IMG/VR virus record: IMGVR_UViG_3300033148_005667
Location: 1-33,245 of that record
Length of the DNA stretch: 33,245 bases
Direction: 5' to 3' (one strand)
DNA from: a virus
This document shows, one piece after another, positions 20,935 through 29,557 of the stretch (positions are counted from its first letter, which is position 1; every line of letters begins with the position of its first letter). Position numbers and translations under genes: made by a program. The notes below the pieces were generated by a model. It was not told where the DNA came from. It did no database searches and worked only from the letters and a program-made list of their open reading frames with translations.

Positions 20935-21356
20935 TGCATAAAAAAATCAGCCCCTTCTGGGCTAGTCCTAATCTGTACAATTATTGAGCTCTCTTGATTG
21001 ATCGGTAAATCTAAAAACTCGTCTGGAGTTACACCCACTAGACTAGCATACCAAGCAATAACATCTCTATTATAAAGAGCCTTGCATTTTAAAAGAAGAT
21101 CAATAGAAACATCTGCGATTATTTTAGCCATTTCAAATGACTCATCATCTTTACTCTTCTTTTGCGGGGTGTTTTGTTTTCTTTTTTGCTCTGTTTGTTG
21201 AACAGAAGAAGATATCATTTTGTTGATAGACTCATCCTTTAGCTCAACAAGAGCTTTTACAAAAAGATCTGTAACAACTATTCTATCTCTTACTGATATG
21301 GTTCTAATCTGTTTTACTGTTGGCACTTCTTTGGTAGCTGACTCGTTATCTAGCAT
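20823..21356 (-). CDS. Tail assembly chaperone (G-like)
   Basis: The 177-residue protein lies between the tail tube and the tape measure, where siphophages encode the tail assembly chaperone. It is not in the virion in known cases. It is helical and charged, with a polar linker at about 52-72 (QQTEQKRKQNTPQKKSKDDE) and a C-terminal helical region. The end of the gene is rich in A-runs where a -1 shift into the T-like frame can occur. A terminator hairpin precedes it, so its level may be set lower than that of the tube protein. Confidence 0.8.
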   Translation of the reverse strand: MLDNESATKEVPTVKQIRTISVRDRIVVTDLFVKALVELKDESINKMISSSVQQTEQKRKQNTPQKKSKDDESFEMAKIIADVSIDLLLKCKALYNRDVIAWYASLVGVTPDEFLDLPINQESSIIVQIRTSPEGADFFMQCWQAAKLMYGLKSPLEALKKWYDSLAQKAEKQQKSS

Positions 21357-21400
21357 AAGTTTTTCCTAAGTTTTAATTTATCTGAATAATTTTAAAAATG

Positions 21401-21422
21401 CGGGGCTAAAAATTTAACCCCG
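21401..21422. terminator. Hairpin between tail tube and chaperone genes
   Basis: CGGGG at one end and CCCCG at the other close a stem with further A-T pairs inside. On the minus strand it is followed by CATTTTTAAAA, and on the plus strand by AAAAAATATT. It is a likely partial terminator that raises tube protein relative to the genes downstream. Confidence 0.7.
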
Positions 21423-21447
21423 AAAAAATATTTACAAATTCAATTAC

Positions 21448-22233
21448 CTATTCGGCAACAAAATTTGCAGTAACACTAAGATCACCACTTAGAGCCAAAT
21501 CAGTTCTAAACTGATCTGTTGAAGCATCACTCCAATCATCAAAAACAAAACCTGCATTTGGAGATGCAGCAACTTCAGTACCATCAGCACCATCAGCAAC
21601 AATCTGTGAAGCGATTCCTAGTATTGTTCCATTTACACCAGCAATGTAAGTGAGATTATGAGTAACCGCTGCAACTTCTTCAGGGTTAAACACTTCCCAA
21701 GGCTCTTCTGCCATATTAGCAGGGTCAAAATGGGCGGTCATTTCAAGAGGGAAGATGGCTTCTGCATCCTCTGAAGCTCCAAACTCAAAGTTTCCAAGAT
21801 TGAGACAATTTTTAACAGTCAAACCGATTAGCTCATCTGTTCCGCCCTTCATTACAAAGAGGGTAATATTGCCGACATAATCACCCTCTTTTATCTGGCA
21901 ATCTCTTGTAAATTTAGTGCCTGCTCCAAGTGTTTCCAGAGTTACACCTGGTAAAAACAGTTCAATATTATCATCTGTTATCTCTACGATATTGGCGAGT
22001 AATTTTGCAGTTGTACTAATTCTACGCTGTGAACCTTTTACGGGACCCGCGGAACCATCAACTTTCATTTCACGGTTTTCTACTTCAATTGTGAAAGTAT
22101 TACCTCCGCTGGTAGCACCAAGAAGCCGTTGACCGGGTAAACCCCAATCCTGAAAAACAATTCCCGAATCCATACCGACACGGTTCCACGTTGCCGCGGT
22201 TATACCGCTACTTAATTTTACTGGTCCACTCAT
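21448..22233 (-). CDS. Major tail tube protein with C-terminal InlB-repeat-like domain
   Basis: The first about 185 residues form the tube domain, with the strand-rich pattern of siphophage tube proteins (TTAKLLANIVEITDDNIELF, CLNLGNFEFGASEDAEAIFP). The last about 70 residues, from about 190, contain VNGTI...PNAGFVFDDWSD...DLSVTANFV. This is the Ig-like InlB B-repeat/Flg_new pattern found in bacterial surface proteins. Such a C-terminal Ig-like domain would stick out from the tail surface. GGAGG precedes the ATG. The gene is followed by a hairpin. Confidence 0.85.
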   Translation of the reverse strand: MSGPVKLSSGITAATWNRVGMDSGIVFQDWGLPGQRLLGATSGGNTFTIEVENREMKVDGSAGPVKGSQRRISTTAKLLANIVEITDDNIELFLPGVTLETLGAGTKFTRDCQIKEGDYVGNITLFVMKGGTDELIGLTVKNCLNLGNFEFGASEDAEAIFPLEMTAHFDPANMAEEPWEVFNPEEVAAVTHNLTYIAGVNGTILGIASQIVADGADGTEVAASPNAGFVFDDWSDASTDQFRTDLALSGDLSVTANFVAE

Positions 22234-22248
22234 AAGAATGGCCTCCTT

Positions 22249-22689
22249 TTATCTAGTTCTCTGCATCCAGCCCTTACGAGAAGCCCGTGCGCCGAATGTA
22301 GTGTTATAGTGAATAATTCTTGGATCAGATTGTGGAATATATCCATCATCTGACAATTTAAATCTAATATCGCTGTAATCTTCTGAATCCATTTTCATCA
22401 AATCCAGTAAATCTTCAACAGCCTTTGCAAATTGATCTGCTTTAAGTCTCGATACATTGTAGTCGTAATAATCAATCTTAACATCTGCAACCTTAATAAT
22501 ACTTGCAGGATCTTTTCTACTATCAATTGCAACTACGATATAAGGCAACTTAGCTTTCTCAGGTGCCAAATCCCGAAACACCGAAGGAATATTGCTAACA
22601 GTTTCACCCTCTGTAATCTCATAAGTAGAAACCGTTGCAGCAACAGCAGCATCCGATTGTAAACATAATAAAAGTTCAGGATAAAACAT
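22249..22689 (-). CDS. Tail completion protein, DUF3168-like
   Basis: From the ATG at 22689 the product has 146 residues (MFYPELLLCLQSDAAVAATV...). That ATG overlaps the previous stop as TAATG and has GGAGGAG upstream; a GTG two codons earlier is less likely. The opening helix, LL..DAAVAA, and the strand LPYIVVAI are typical of the DUF3168/gp12-like tail terminators that cap the tube at the head end. Its position, directly before the tail tube gene, fits. Confidence 0.8.
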   Translation of the reverse strand: MFYPELLLCLQSDAAVAATVSTYEITEGETVSNIPSVFRDLAPEKAKLPYIVVAIDSRKDPASIIKVADVKIDYYDYNVSRLKADQFAKAVEDLLDLMKMDSEDYSDIRFKLSDDGYIPQSDPRIIHYNTTFGARASRKGWMQRTR

Positions 22690-23090
22690 TACCACTCCTC
22701 CGACATTATGCCGATAACTTTTGAAGTTGTCATTCTAAACGCTGGCAACATATACGGTTTACCAGGAACAACTTTTAACGCTTTTGTTTTTCTGTTTTCA
22801 TCTGGGGAATATCCAGCTGGGAGAACAACAGCGTGTCCATACTCCACTATTAAAGCGTGAAAAGCAGGGGCAGCCATTCCAACTAGAATAAAATCCCTGT
22901 ATTTATCATCCTTAACACCTTTTAGTAGATTGCCCTCATCTACTAACCCCAAAGCCTTTATATTTGCTCTAGTCTGTCTCTTAACAACTCCAGAAGCTTT
23001 TGCAAGCTGTTTCTGTTGAGACTTGTTTAAATCTTTAAAAACATCATCCACAAAACTATTTAGAGTGAATGAGTTTTTTTTAAATGCCAC
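22689..23090 (-). CDS. HK97 gp10-like connector/tail protein
   Basis: The 133-residue protein has an N-terminal helix LNSFVDDVFKDLNKSQQKQL, a strand pair around NLLKGVKDDKYRDFILVGMA, then YIVEYGH-like VEYGHAVVLPAGYSP and PAFRMTTSKV near the C-terminus. This is the pattern of HK97 gp10 family proteins ("VEYGT...PF..PA"). These act in head-tail joining or tail completion. It starts directly at the end of the adaptor gene (23091), with no gap. Confidence 0.85.
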   Translation of the reverse strand: MAFKKNSFTLNSFVDDVFKDLNKSQQKQLAKASGVVKRQTRANIKALGLVDEGNLLKGVKDDKYRDFILVGMAAPAFHALIVEYGHAVVLPAGYSPDENRKTKALKVVPGKPYMLPAFRMTTSKVIGIMSEEW

Positions 23091-23474
23091 TTAATCCAAC
23101 CGCTCTTTAACAACAACCCAATTAACAATCCCACGACCTTGAATATCATCAACATATAATATTTCTAAGATTCTCAAAGGCTTTCCGCCTCCTGGATCAA
23201 CTGTAATTCTATTAAGCTGTGAAACTGGTATCTCAAATCTCATTTTTACGAGATGAGTTGCTCGTACATCAATTGTTTTCTGCTCCCAAACTTGTAGGGA
23301 GGCTTTTGGTATAAGCGCAAAAGCGTGAGGATTTGGAGAGGTGTTTATCCACTCATCCACTATGCTCCCACTCGCATCAGAAACCGACACACAGGATTGA
23401 ATAAACCCGTATGTGTTGCTTTCGGTTGTTAGCGATTTTCCTTTTCGGAATCTTGTAAGGTTATTTCCTCCCAT
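23091..23474 (-). CDS. Head-tail adaptor/stopper protein, SPP1 gp16-like
   Basis: From the ATG at 23474, which overlaps the connector's stop as TAATG, the product has 127 residues; a TTG two codons earlier is also possible. Strand-rich segments HLVKMRFEIPVSQLNRITVD and LRILEILYVDDIQGRGIVNW resemble the phage head-tail adaptor family, with the usual R(I/F)xxxG...L.I..I pattern. These proteins close the head after packaging. Position between the connector and gp10-like genes supports this. Confidence 0.8.
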   Translation of the reverse strand: MGGNNLTRFRKGKSLTTESNTYGFIQSCVSVSDASGSIVDEWINTSPNPHAFALIPKASLQVWEQKTIDVRATHLVKMRFEIPVSQLNRITVDPGGGKPLRILEILYVDDIQGRGIVNWVVVKERLD

Positions 23475-24055
23475 TACCAAGGCTCATCTGTGTGTATTCG
23501 AGTCGGGCTTAAAAGGGTGAAGAACGCAGGTGGGAAACTTGCCTCTTCAGCCGCACGGTTATCATCTGCAAACGATGCAAAAAGGATAATTGCGTGCTTT
23601 ACAGTTGCCGGAACTTTTACAGAATCAGCTCCATAACCTGCGATATACTCAATTTTAACTCCACCAACTTCACGAAGAGAAACGCTCGGCCAACTTCCAC
23701 TAGATTTTAAAACTAGTTTAGCCGGAACGTGATCTGTATCTATGTAGAAATTATCTAAATCTACAACCGTTTCATTGTTATCTTCATCATAAACTTTTAC
23801 TGAGACCAGACTTTGAACGGGTCCTCTCAAAAGTTTAAGAGGAGCAACCGGGTAACAATCCAATGTCAACCGCCAAGTTTGATTGATATAAGAAGATCTC
23901 TGATACTCTTCAGCCTTCAATCTACCCGCCAAAAGATACGATTGAAGTGTCGTATCTTGAATATCGTGAGTAATATGAGTCTGTAACTTCAGAGATTCCA
24001 AAGTTACAGGCTCAATAGTAGGAGCAGTTACTAATGTAATAGCCCAATTACTCAT
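23474..24055 (-). CDS. Head-tail connector protein, HK97 gp6-like
   Basis: The 193-residue protein opens with PVTLESLKLQTHITHDIQDTTLQSYLLAGRLKAEEYQRS, the "lee.K.hlRid...DD..l..li.aA...e.y" pattern of gp6-like (Phage_connect_1) adaptors. These form a ring under the portal. A strand-rich part follows (TWRLTLDCYPVAPLKLLRGP...VKIEYIAGYG...VPATVKHAI). It is longer than HK97 gp6 and matches the longer gp6-like family. Its ATG overlaps the previous stop. Confidence 0.88.
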   Translation of the reverse strand: MSNWAITLVTAPTIEPVTLESLKLQTHITHDIQDTTLQSYLLAGRLKAEEYQRSSYINQTWRLTLDCYPVAPLKLLRGPVQSLVSVKVYDEDNNETVVDLDNFYIDTDHVPAKLVLKSSGSWPSVSLREVGGVKIEYIAGYGADSVKVPATVKHAIILFASFADDNRAAEEASFPPAFFTLLSPTRIHTDEPW

Positions 24056-24321
24056 TATTCAGCCGCCATAATTCCAGCTAAAACAATAGCAGCTTTAAGC
24101 TCATTTACTGCAGCAATCACAGCATTATGATCCGCTTCGGCTGGTGCTCCAACAATATCAGCTAAATCAGCCTGAAAAGTTGCTTGAGTTTCAAGCTCAA
24201 GCGTAGCTACCAATACCTTTGCATCAGTCGCGCTTAAAGTCATTATAGGTGTTCCATCTTCTACCTTATAGAAAACGAGATCACCATCAACCCATTTAGA
24301 AGAAACATTCGATACTGCCAT
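24055..24321 (-). CDS. Small capsid-associated protein, unknown
   Basis: The 88-residue protein has an N-terminal strand region (SSKWVDGDLVFYKVEDGTPI) and a helical, alanine-rich C-terminal half (AEADHNAVIAAVNELKAAIV). The C-terminal pattern resembles head fibre or trimeric coiled-coil adaptor proteins of some phages. It lies between the decoration-like gene and the connector. No firm family. Confidence 0.7.
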   Translation of the reverse strand: MAVSNVSSKWVDGDLVFYKVEDGTPIMTLSATDAKVLVATLELETQATFQADLADIVGAPAEADHNAVIAAVNELKAAIVLAGIMAAE

Positions 24322-24347
24322 AACACAACCTACTTTCTAAAAAACGG

Positions 24348-24782
24348 TTAAGAGGCTGAACGAGTAGCCGTATTCTCGATAGCAAGAGTAGAAACCACAT
24401 TGGCAGCGTTAGAAATCGCAGTGTGTAATCCAATAAACTTTCCTTCAGGAATTAACCCCGGATCAACACAGAAATCTACAACAACATTTGCAGCATCATC
24501 GTCAACAACAAATGTTTTACCATCAGCTTGACGAACTCCATCTTTATAGATTGGGACATCAACAGTAAAATCAGTTGCATTCGTTCCAGTTGCATCATCA
24601 GCCGACTTGAGGGTAATTGTTAAATCAGCAGCATTTGCCATTTTAGCAACTAATCTCAAGTTTAGCCCCATTGAACCAGCTTCTGGTACAACATACGCTT
24701 GATGTGCAGCGGCTGTTGTGGTAGAAGGTGGTAAAAGAACAGTCGTGCTTGTGCTTTCAGCAATAAAAGTATGAGTACTCAT
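24348..24782 (-). CDS. Possible head decoration protein
   Basis: This 144-residue protein, directly downstream of the major capsid gene, is rich in T, A, V and S and strongly strand-forming (LNLRLVAKMANAADLTITLK, TFVVDDDAANVVVDFCVDPG), like a jelly-roll or Ig-like domain. Capsid-stabilising or decorating proteins often occupy this place. GGAGAG precedes the ATG. The role is inferred from position and composition. Confidence 0.65.
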   Translation of the reverse strand: MSTHTFIAESTSTTVLLPPSTTTAAAHQAYVVPEAGSMGLNLRLVAKMANAADLTITLKSADDATGTNATDFTVDVPIYKDGVRQADGKTFVVDDDAANVVVDFCVDPGLIPEGKFIGLHTAISNAANVVSTLAIENTATRSAS

Positions 24783-24824
24783 TTTCTCTCCTTGTTTATT
24801 TTTTATTTGATAAAATTGAAAACA

Positions 24825-24842
24825 GAGGGCTTTCTAACCCTC
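24825..24842 (-). terminator. Weak hairpin after the capsid gene
   Basis: GAGGG and CCCTC pair around an eight-base loop, followed on the minus strand by TGTTTTC. A partial terminator here would raise capsid expression relative to the downstream genes. Confidence 0.5.
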
Positions 24843-24866
24843 GTTTATTAATTGGTTAACTTAAAA

Positions 24867-26138
24867 CTAAGCTCTTGCCGCAAGAGTTACGTATCTAGCA
24901 CGCTTCTTGGTAGAGTTTGCAATTTTGAGTAGATGATTAGTTTTTGGACGACCATTTACACGGAAAATGAATCTAAAAGCGTTTTCAGCAGTTAAGAATT
25001 TAACGTGCATAGAAACATCCTTCTGAACCTCATTTTTAACCGGCATAAAGTAGTCGCTAAGATCCGCAAGAATGATATCACCAGGAGTTCCAAGAGCAGA
25101 ACACTGATCACTTGAAATAACAGGGAGACCACGAAGAGTGTCAACCGAACCAGTCATACTTGCAGGCTGATAGACAGGAACTCCACCAGTTCCAACAACA
25201 ACGCTCATCTTATCAAGTTGAGGATGTACATCTGGATGCACTAACCACGCATAACCACCAGAACGAGGCTCAATAGCAGTATGGTACATATCCACAATAT
25301 TATCCCAAACAACTGTTTCTTTTGCTTGACCGCCTGCTTTTGCAACAGTTTGAAGACCATCCCCACCAAGAATACCAGTCATTTGACCAACACCAGTTCC
25401 ACGAATAACACCCTTAACCATCATTCTACGAATTGCAAGAGTAAAACCTTTTGTGTAGAGTTCGTCAATAAAAGTGCTATCCTGGTCAAGCTCCATTGTA
25501 GCGTAACCTAAACCCATAAGCTTTTCAAGCTCAATTTTCTCTTCTTTAATAACTGGCTGTGATTTTGCAACAGCTTGAGCCTCAGCAGCCCAATATGCAA
25601 CTATACCACCAAAAACAGTTTCAGAAACATCACTCTCTGCAATATCAACCCAAGATACTGAATTAGATGCACCGCCAACAACGTACTCATCCACTAATGC
25701 AAGAATACCATCATCTTTTATAGCAGACTCAAAAATCATTCCTGCGAAATCAGTTTGGACAGCATACCCACCATCTGATCCAACACCTTCATTCATACCC
25801 ATTGTATTTTGCAACTCGGCAAGTTTAGCACTAACACCACCACCAGTGGCAGCATTACGAACATCAATTAACTGACTAGTTAAGTTGTTGTAAATTGGTT
25901 TTTTCTCTCCATTAACAAGAGGCTTTCCATCTGTATTTACAACAGTAGTAAGAGCCGTTTCAACATTAGCAACAGACTTCTCATTTTTGAGTTGCTGTTC
26001 ACAGTTGGAAATTTCTGAAACATTTGCATCAAATGTTTTCTGTTCGTCCTCAGTGAGAGCACGATTTTCTGCTTTCATTAATGCCACGAACTTTTGATTA
26101 GCTGCGTGAGCATCTTTCATTTTCTGGAGCCAGTTCAT
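24867..26138 (-). CDS. Major capsid protein, HK97 fold
   Basis: The 423-residue protein has an N-terminal charged helical segment (about 1-110) of the kind that acts as a built-in scaffold (delta domain) and is cut off during maturation. The segment LQNTMGMNEGVGSDGGYAVQTDFAG marks the start of the mature HK97-fold part. Later typical segments include GGIVAYWAAEAQAVAKSQPV (E-loop region), VKGVIRGTGVGQMTGIL, WLVHPDVHPQLDKM and GLPVISSDQCSALGTPGDII. The start overlaps the protease stop as ATGA. Confidence 0.93.
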   Translation of the reverse strand: MNWLQKMKDAHAANQKFVALMKAENRALTEDEQKTFDANVSEISNCEQQLKNEKSVANVETALTTVVNTDGKPLVNGEKKPIYNNLTSQLIDVRNAATGGGVSAKLAELQNTMGMNEGVGSDGGYAVQTDFAGMIFESAIKDDGILALVDEYVVGGASNSVSWVDIAESDVSETVFGGIVAYWAAEAQAVAKSQPVIKEEKIELEKLMGLGYATMELDQDSTFIDELYTKGFTLAIRRMMVKGVIRGTGVGQMTGILGGDGLQTVAKAGGQAKETVVWDNIVDMYHTAIEPRSGGYAWLVHPDVHPQLDKMSVVVGTGGVPVYQPASMTGSVDTLRGLPVISSDQCSALGTPGDIILADLSDYFMPVKNEVQKDVSMHVKFLTAENAFRFIFRVNGRPKTNHLLKIANSTKKRARYVTLAARA

Positions 26139-27001
26139 ACTGTACCCTCCTCTTCAATTATAGAGATACTACTTTCCATTAGTTTTAAACTATTCTCATA
26201 CTTTGAGAAATCAATTATTTCAGATTCATCTTCATCTTCTGTTTTTTCAACTTCCTCAGTGTTTTCACCATCTTCATTATCATCTTCACTCTCTTCAACA
26301 TCAAGAAAGTTTTTAGGGAAGTTTTTGAAGTTTTTAGTGTCAAAATCTACACCATTAACCACTTTGATATTTTTATCTTCTGGATTTGTTTCAGATTTGA
26401 GCTCTTTAAGCTCTCCAATCTCATCAATAATACCGTACTCTAAAGCTTTTTCAGCAGTGATATATGTTTCTGCACTCATAAGCTCTTCAATCTCATCACG
26501 AGAGAGGGCTAAACGAGCCTCAAATACATTTAAGATAGTCTCTTTAACTGGTGCGAGAATATTAATAATATCTTGGAGCTCTTTTGAGTTGTAATAACCA
26601 CAAATACCAAGAAGAGGGTCGTGAATCATTATTAGAGTATTTGACGGCATTATAATTTTATCGGCAACCATAATAATTACACCCGCAATAGATGCGGCGA
26701 TACCATCAATATGAGCGGTAATTGTGCAATTTTCAGCAAATCTATTGAGAATATTATAAATAGCCATTCCCGCATAAACACCACCACCAGGAGAATTAAC
26801 AAAAAGATTGATGTTTTCTACTCCTTCAAGCTCTGAAAGGGCTTCTGTAATATCCTGTGGAGTAACATCTGTTTCCCACCATTTATCTTCTGTAATTTCT
26901 CCGTAAATATAGAGATCACCACTGTTTTTCTCAGTGTCGATATTCTTAACAGATAAACCCGTAAGCTTCTTATTTGATACTACTATTTTTTTCTTCTTCA
27001 A
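26135..27001 (-). CDS. ClpP-type head maturation protease with acidic C-terminal tail
   Basis: The 288-residue protein has a ClpP-like S14 domain (about 27-200): VNSPGGGVYAGMAIYN, Ser104 in DGIAASIAG and His127 in IMIHDP. It would cut the capsid delta domain inside the prohead. After residue 205 a very acidic tail (EESEDDNEDGENTEEVEKTE) follows, probably a scaffolding extension. The start is a TTG overlapping the portal stop as TTGA, with AAGGGG upstream. Confidence 0.92.
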   Translation of the reverse strand: MKKKKIVVSNKKLTGLSVKNIDTEKNSGDLYIYGEITEDKWWETDVTPQDITEALSELEGVENINLFVNSPGGGVYAGMAIYNILNRFAENCTITAHIDGIAASIAGVIIMVADKIIMPSNTLIMIHDPLLGICGYYNSKELQDIINILAPVKETILNVFEARLALSRDEIEELMSAETYITAEKALEYGIIDEIGELKELKSETNPEDKNIKVVNGVDFDTKNFKNFPKNFLDVEESEDDNEDGENTEEVEKTEDEDESEIIDFSKYENSLKLMESSISIIEEEGTV

Positions 27002-28287
27002 GAGTTAGCCCCTTTCATAATATTAGTAATCTCTTTCGAGACTTTATTAGATATCTGAGTTGATAAATCGTCACCAGTTCCCGCCTCAATCATATTGAGA
27101 GGCTCCAGATAAACATCACCGTTTTCAATTTTATTCATATTTAACATTCTGCGAATATCGTTAACCGACAACCAACCCCATTGACGACCTTTTGCGAACG
27201 CCTCATACATTGATTTAGTGTCACCACGAAGAAGAGAGGCTATATTGTACTCAAAGTAGTAACCGTTGTCTCTCTGCTCCTTTGTGAGCAGTTGAGTATT
27301 TATTGCATCCTCTTGTCGCTTGAAGTGAGGAAGCATTGTGTACATCACAAACTCTAAACTCTGGTGCTCAATATTATTATTGGTAGACTTCTCTAAATCT
27401 TGTATTAAGTGAGGTTGCATTCTGTAATATCTGCAAATCTCCACAACTTGAAACTTCTTACTAGATAAAAGTTCAGCATCGATCAATTTTATTTGATTCT
27501 GCTGAAACATCATACCATCTTCAAGCAACATTGCTTTTCCGGTATTCCGCATTCCTGAATAATTTCTATCTAGTTGTTCTTTTAAGCGGGCAAAAGCATC
27601 ATCTGTAAGAGTTCCATCTTTATGGAAAACCCCAGAAGAGTGAACACCGTTTTTATAAAACTGTTTTCCGAAACGCTCATAAACAACTCCAAGCTCAATA
27701 GAACTTGCAGCAAACTCAATAGGACTCATTCCTATAATGCCATCGGTAGATGGACCAGCAATGTGAAACACCTGATCCCGTGAGTATACTTTTGTTTCGT
27801 TTGAGAGTTTTATAGTGTATTCGAGTTTTTGAGTCTCTTTATTTCGAGCAATCTTGACATTTTGCCACTTATGAGGAACGAGGCCGATAACATCGCCAAA
27901 AACATTGTATTGTCGAGTAAAAACAGCGTTTCCACCGAGATTGATTTGATACATAGCCATCTCTTTAGCAGAGAATGCCGACATTTCATCGTTGTATTTA
28001 TATTTAAGAAGATCTAAAAAACCAGTGTCGTTAGTTTTTGTCCTGTCACCATCTTTATCGGCTTTATACTCAGATATCCCAACAGTAGCAACAGTTTCAG
28101 CCAAAACACGACAACAAGCGAAAACAACAGAGTATTTAAGCGCATTTTCACCAGAAGTATCAATATTCATAGAAGAGGGTAAACCACCAGTAAAATCCAT
28201 TCCAGAAGTCCACTTTTTGAGGATATCGGAACTCGAATTAAGAAATGAGTTTGACCCAATTTTATTTGAGAGAAGCGAAGTAATCAT
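26998..28287 (-). CDS. Portal protein, HK97 family
   Basis: The 429-residue protein forms the dodecameric DNA gate of the capsid. Family segments visible are ALKYSVVFACCRVLAETVAT near residue 50, then MAMYQINLGGNAVFTRQYN, VFHIAGPSTDGIIGMSPIEF at about 170 and RYYRMQPHLIQDLEKSTNNN at about 295, the last matching the conserved P.h.l.d...st.sn.e motif. Its ATG overlaps the stop of a small membrane-protein gene. Confidence 0.93.
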   Translation of the reverse strand: MITSLLSNKIGSNSFLNSSSDILKKWTSGMDFTGGLPSSMNIDTSGENALKYSVVFACCRVLAETVATVGISEYKADKDGDRTKTNDTGFLDLLKYKYNDEMSAFSAKEMAMYQINLGGNAVFTRQYNVFGDVIGLVPHKWQNVKIARNKETQKLEYTIKLSNETKVYSRDQVFHIAGPSTDGIIGMSPIEFAASSIELGVVYERFGKQFYKNGVHSSGVFHKDGTLTDDAFARLKEQLDRNYSGMRNTGKAMLLEDGMMFQQNQIKLIDAELLSSKKFQVVEICRYYRMQPHLIQDLEKSTNNNIEHQSLEFVMYTMLPHFKRQEDAINTQLLTKEQRDNGYYFEYNIASLLRGDTKSMYEAFAKGRQWGWLSVNDIRRMLNMNKIENGDVYLEPLNMIEAGTGDDLSTQISNKVSKEITNIMKGANS

Positions 28288-28430
28288 TTATTAATACCGG
28301 GTAAACTAAGGTAAACTAAAAATATTCCCGATAAAATAAAAACGGTAGGTTCGTGTATCTGGTAAACACCATAATTCACGCTGACGAATCCAACAATTCC
28401 AAGAATTTCTCTAAAAAACTTTTTCATCAT
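28284..28430 (-). CDS. Small membrane protein upstream of portal
   Basis: A 48-residue frame starts at 28430 (or the next ATG, 28427) with AAGGG upstream, and ends in TGA overlapping the portal ATG. It begins MMKKFFREILGIVGFVSVNY and has a hydrophobic second half (TVFILSGIFLVYLSLPGINK), so one or two short membrane segments are likely. Tight coupling to portal supports a real gene. The function is unknown. Confidence 0.65.
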   Translation of the reverse strand: MMKKFFREILGIVGFVSVNYGVYQIHEPTVFILSGIFLVYLSLPGINK

Positions 28431-28515
28431 TACCCTTTTTGGTTGGTTCTCTGTTTTCAATATAATAAATAAAGAGAGGGGATTTAAGAGTTTTGGGGGA
28501 TTTTGTTAATTGTAT

Positions 28516-28544
28516 TTGTTTTGTATTTGTTTATTGGTTATATT
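28516..28544 (+). promoter_or_regulatory. Promoter of the plus-strand gene group
   Basis: TTGTTT (28516-28521), 17 bases, TATATT (28539-28544), about 30 bases before the first ATG. The AT-rich region around it and its direction, against all neighbouring genes, mark the six small genes as a separate unit. Confidence 0.7.
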
Positions 28545-28575
28545 AAGGGGAGTTGTTTAATTTATTGGAGGCAAG

Positions 28576-28965
28576 ATGGAAGAGAATGTTAATGTGATAA
28601 CGATTAAAGCGGAGTTGTTAAAATGGACTCGCTTTAGATTTCTATTTAAAAGTGAAGACCAGGGGTTTTATTATGATTTTTATGATGAAACTTGTGAAAT
28701 AGTATTTGCTGATAACCGAGAAAGCTGTTTTAGTTCTAATGTAGAAGTTATCGTAAACGCAAAAGATTATGAGAAGGCTGTAATCAATACGATTAGTAAT
28801 ATGCTTACTCTTCCAGTAAAAAAGATAGTAAAATCTTTTGTTGATGATGAACCTGAGAACACTTTTAGTTACATCACTGTTTATGATGAGGATGGTTGGG
28901 ATATCCAAATTGATGCAGATCCAAGACCACACGAAAAAGAGTATGTAATTGAGGTTGCTAAATGA
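28576..28965 (+). CDS. Unknown plus-strand moron gene 1
   Basis: The 129-residue acidic protein has GGAGG before its ATG. The segment TRFRFLFKSEDQGFYYDFYD and the C-terminal WDIQIDADPRPHEKEYVIEV suggest a beta-sandwich or a small alpha/beta domain. It is the first of six tightly packed genes read opposite to the structural genes. I recognise no family. Confidence 0.7.
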   Translation: MEENVNVITIKAELLKWTRFRFLFKSEDQGFYYDFYDETCEIVFADNRESCFSSNVEVIVNAKDYEKAVINTISNMLTLPVKKIVKSFVDDEPENTFSYITVYDEDGWDIQIDADPRPHEKEYVIEVAK

Positions 28966-29282
28966 TAAATCCTAGAAAATTGGTGTTTATTAATAATCTC
29001 AAAAAAACAAGTGGAGATGATAGTTATATCGAGGTATATGAGAAGTCTGATTATCAAATACAGGTGGAACTCTTACTGGATGATGCTATTGAATATTTTG
29101 GAGAGTTTACTAGTGCTATCATTTTCAATTATAATGGTTTAGATGTGTCATTTAAAATAGGTTGCCTCAATGTTCACAAGATTGATGTTTGTCAAAATAA
29201 TTCTTTGGAATATATAGTTAAAAATATTTGTAATCTTGAAAAACCACCTGGTTGTATTAAAGCTTTTATGGAGGCTAAGTAA
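28962..29282 (+). CDS. Unknown plus-strand moron gene 2
   Basis: This 106-residue acidic protein starts within the stop of the previous gene (ATGA). The composition alternates strands and helices (SDYQIQVELLLDDAIEYFGE). It is soluble and no known motif is seen. Confidence 0.68.
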   Translation: MINPRKLVFINNLKKTSGDDSYIEVYEKSDYQIQVELLLDDAIEYFGEFTSAIIFNYNGLDVSFKIGCLNVHKIDVCQNNSLEYIVKNICNLEKPPGCIKAFMEAK

Positions 29283-29284
29283 TT

Positions 29285-29557
29285 ATGATTCATAAAATTA
29301 AAAAAGCGATCGAAGATTTTTATATCAAAAAAGGGTTTATGCCAAACGCAATTGAGCTTACTGAAACTGAGTTTCATATGCTAGAAACTCAAACAAGATC
29401 AAACCAAAAAGAGGGTGAAAGGTTTTTTGAGGGGATGCTACTTACATTTGGTACTCTTTACTCACGACAAGGATTTTTCCAAGATAAAAACGGGAATGTT
29501 GGATATTTTGGAGTTGATTTGTGTAAAGATTTTTATTTGGAGGAGAAAAGTGAATAA
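29285..29557 (+). CDS. Unknown plus-strand moron gene 3
   Basis: This 90-residue protein begins with a basic helix (MIHKIKKAIEDFYIKKGFMP) and continues with ELTETEFHMLETQTR and short strands. It resembles small phage proteins of the "pxxielt..e...L" type that begin many modular host-interaction proteins, but no family name can be given. The ribosome-binding site GGAGGC lies a little far upstream. Confidence 0.68.
   Translation: MIHKIKKAIEDFYIKKGFMPNAIELTETEFHMLETQTRSNQKEGERFFEGMLLTFGTLYSRQGFFQDKNGNVGYFGVDLCKDFYLEEKSE

Noticed and set aside
26094-26594. A serine-rich 166-codon frame on the plus strand
   Set aside because: It is the reverse complement of the acidic tail and ClpP-like coding region and has no start signals.
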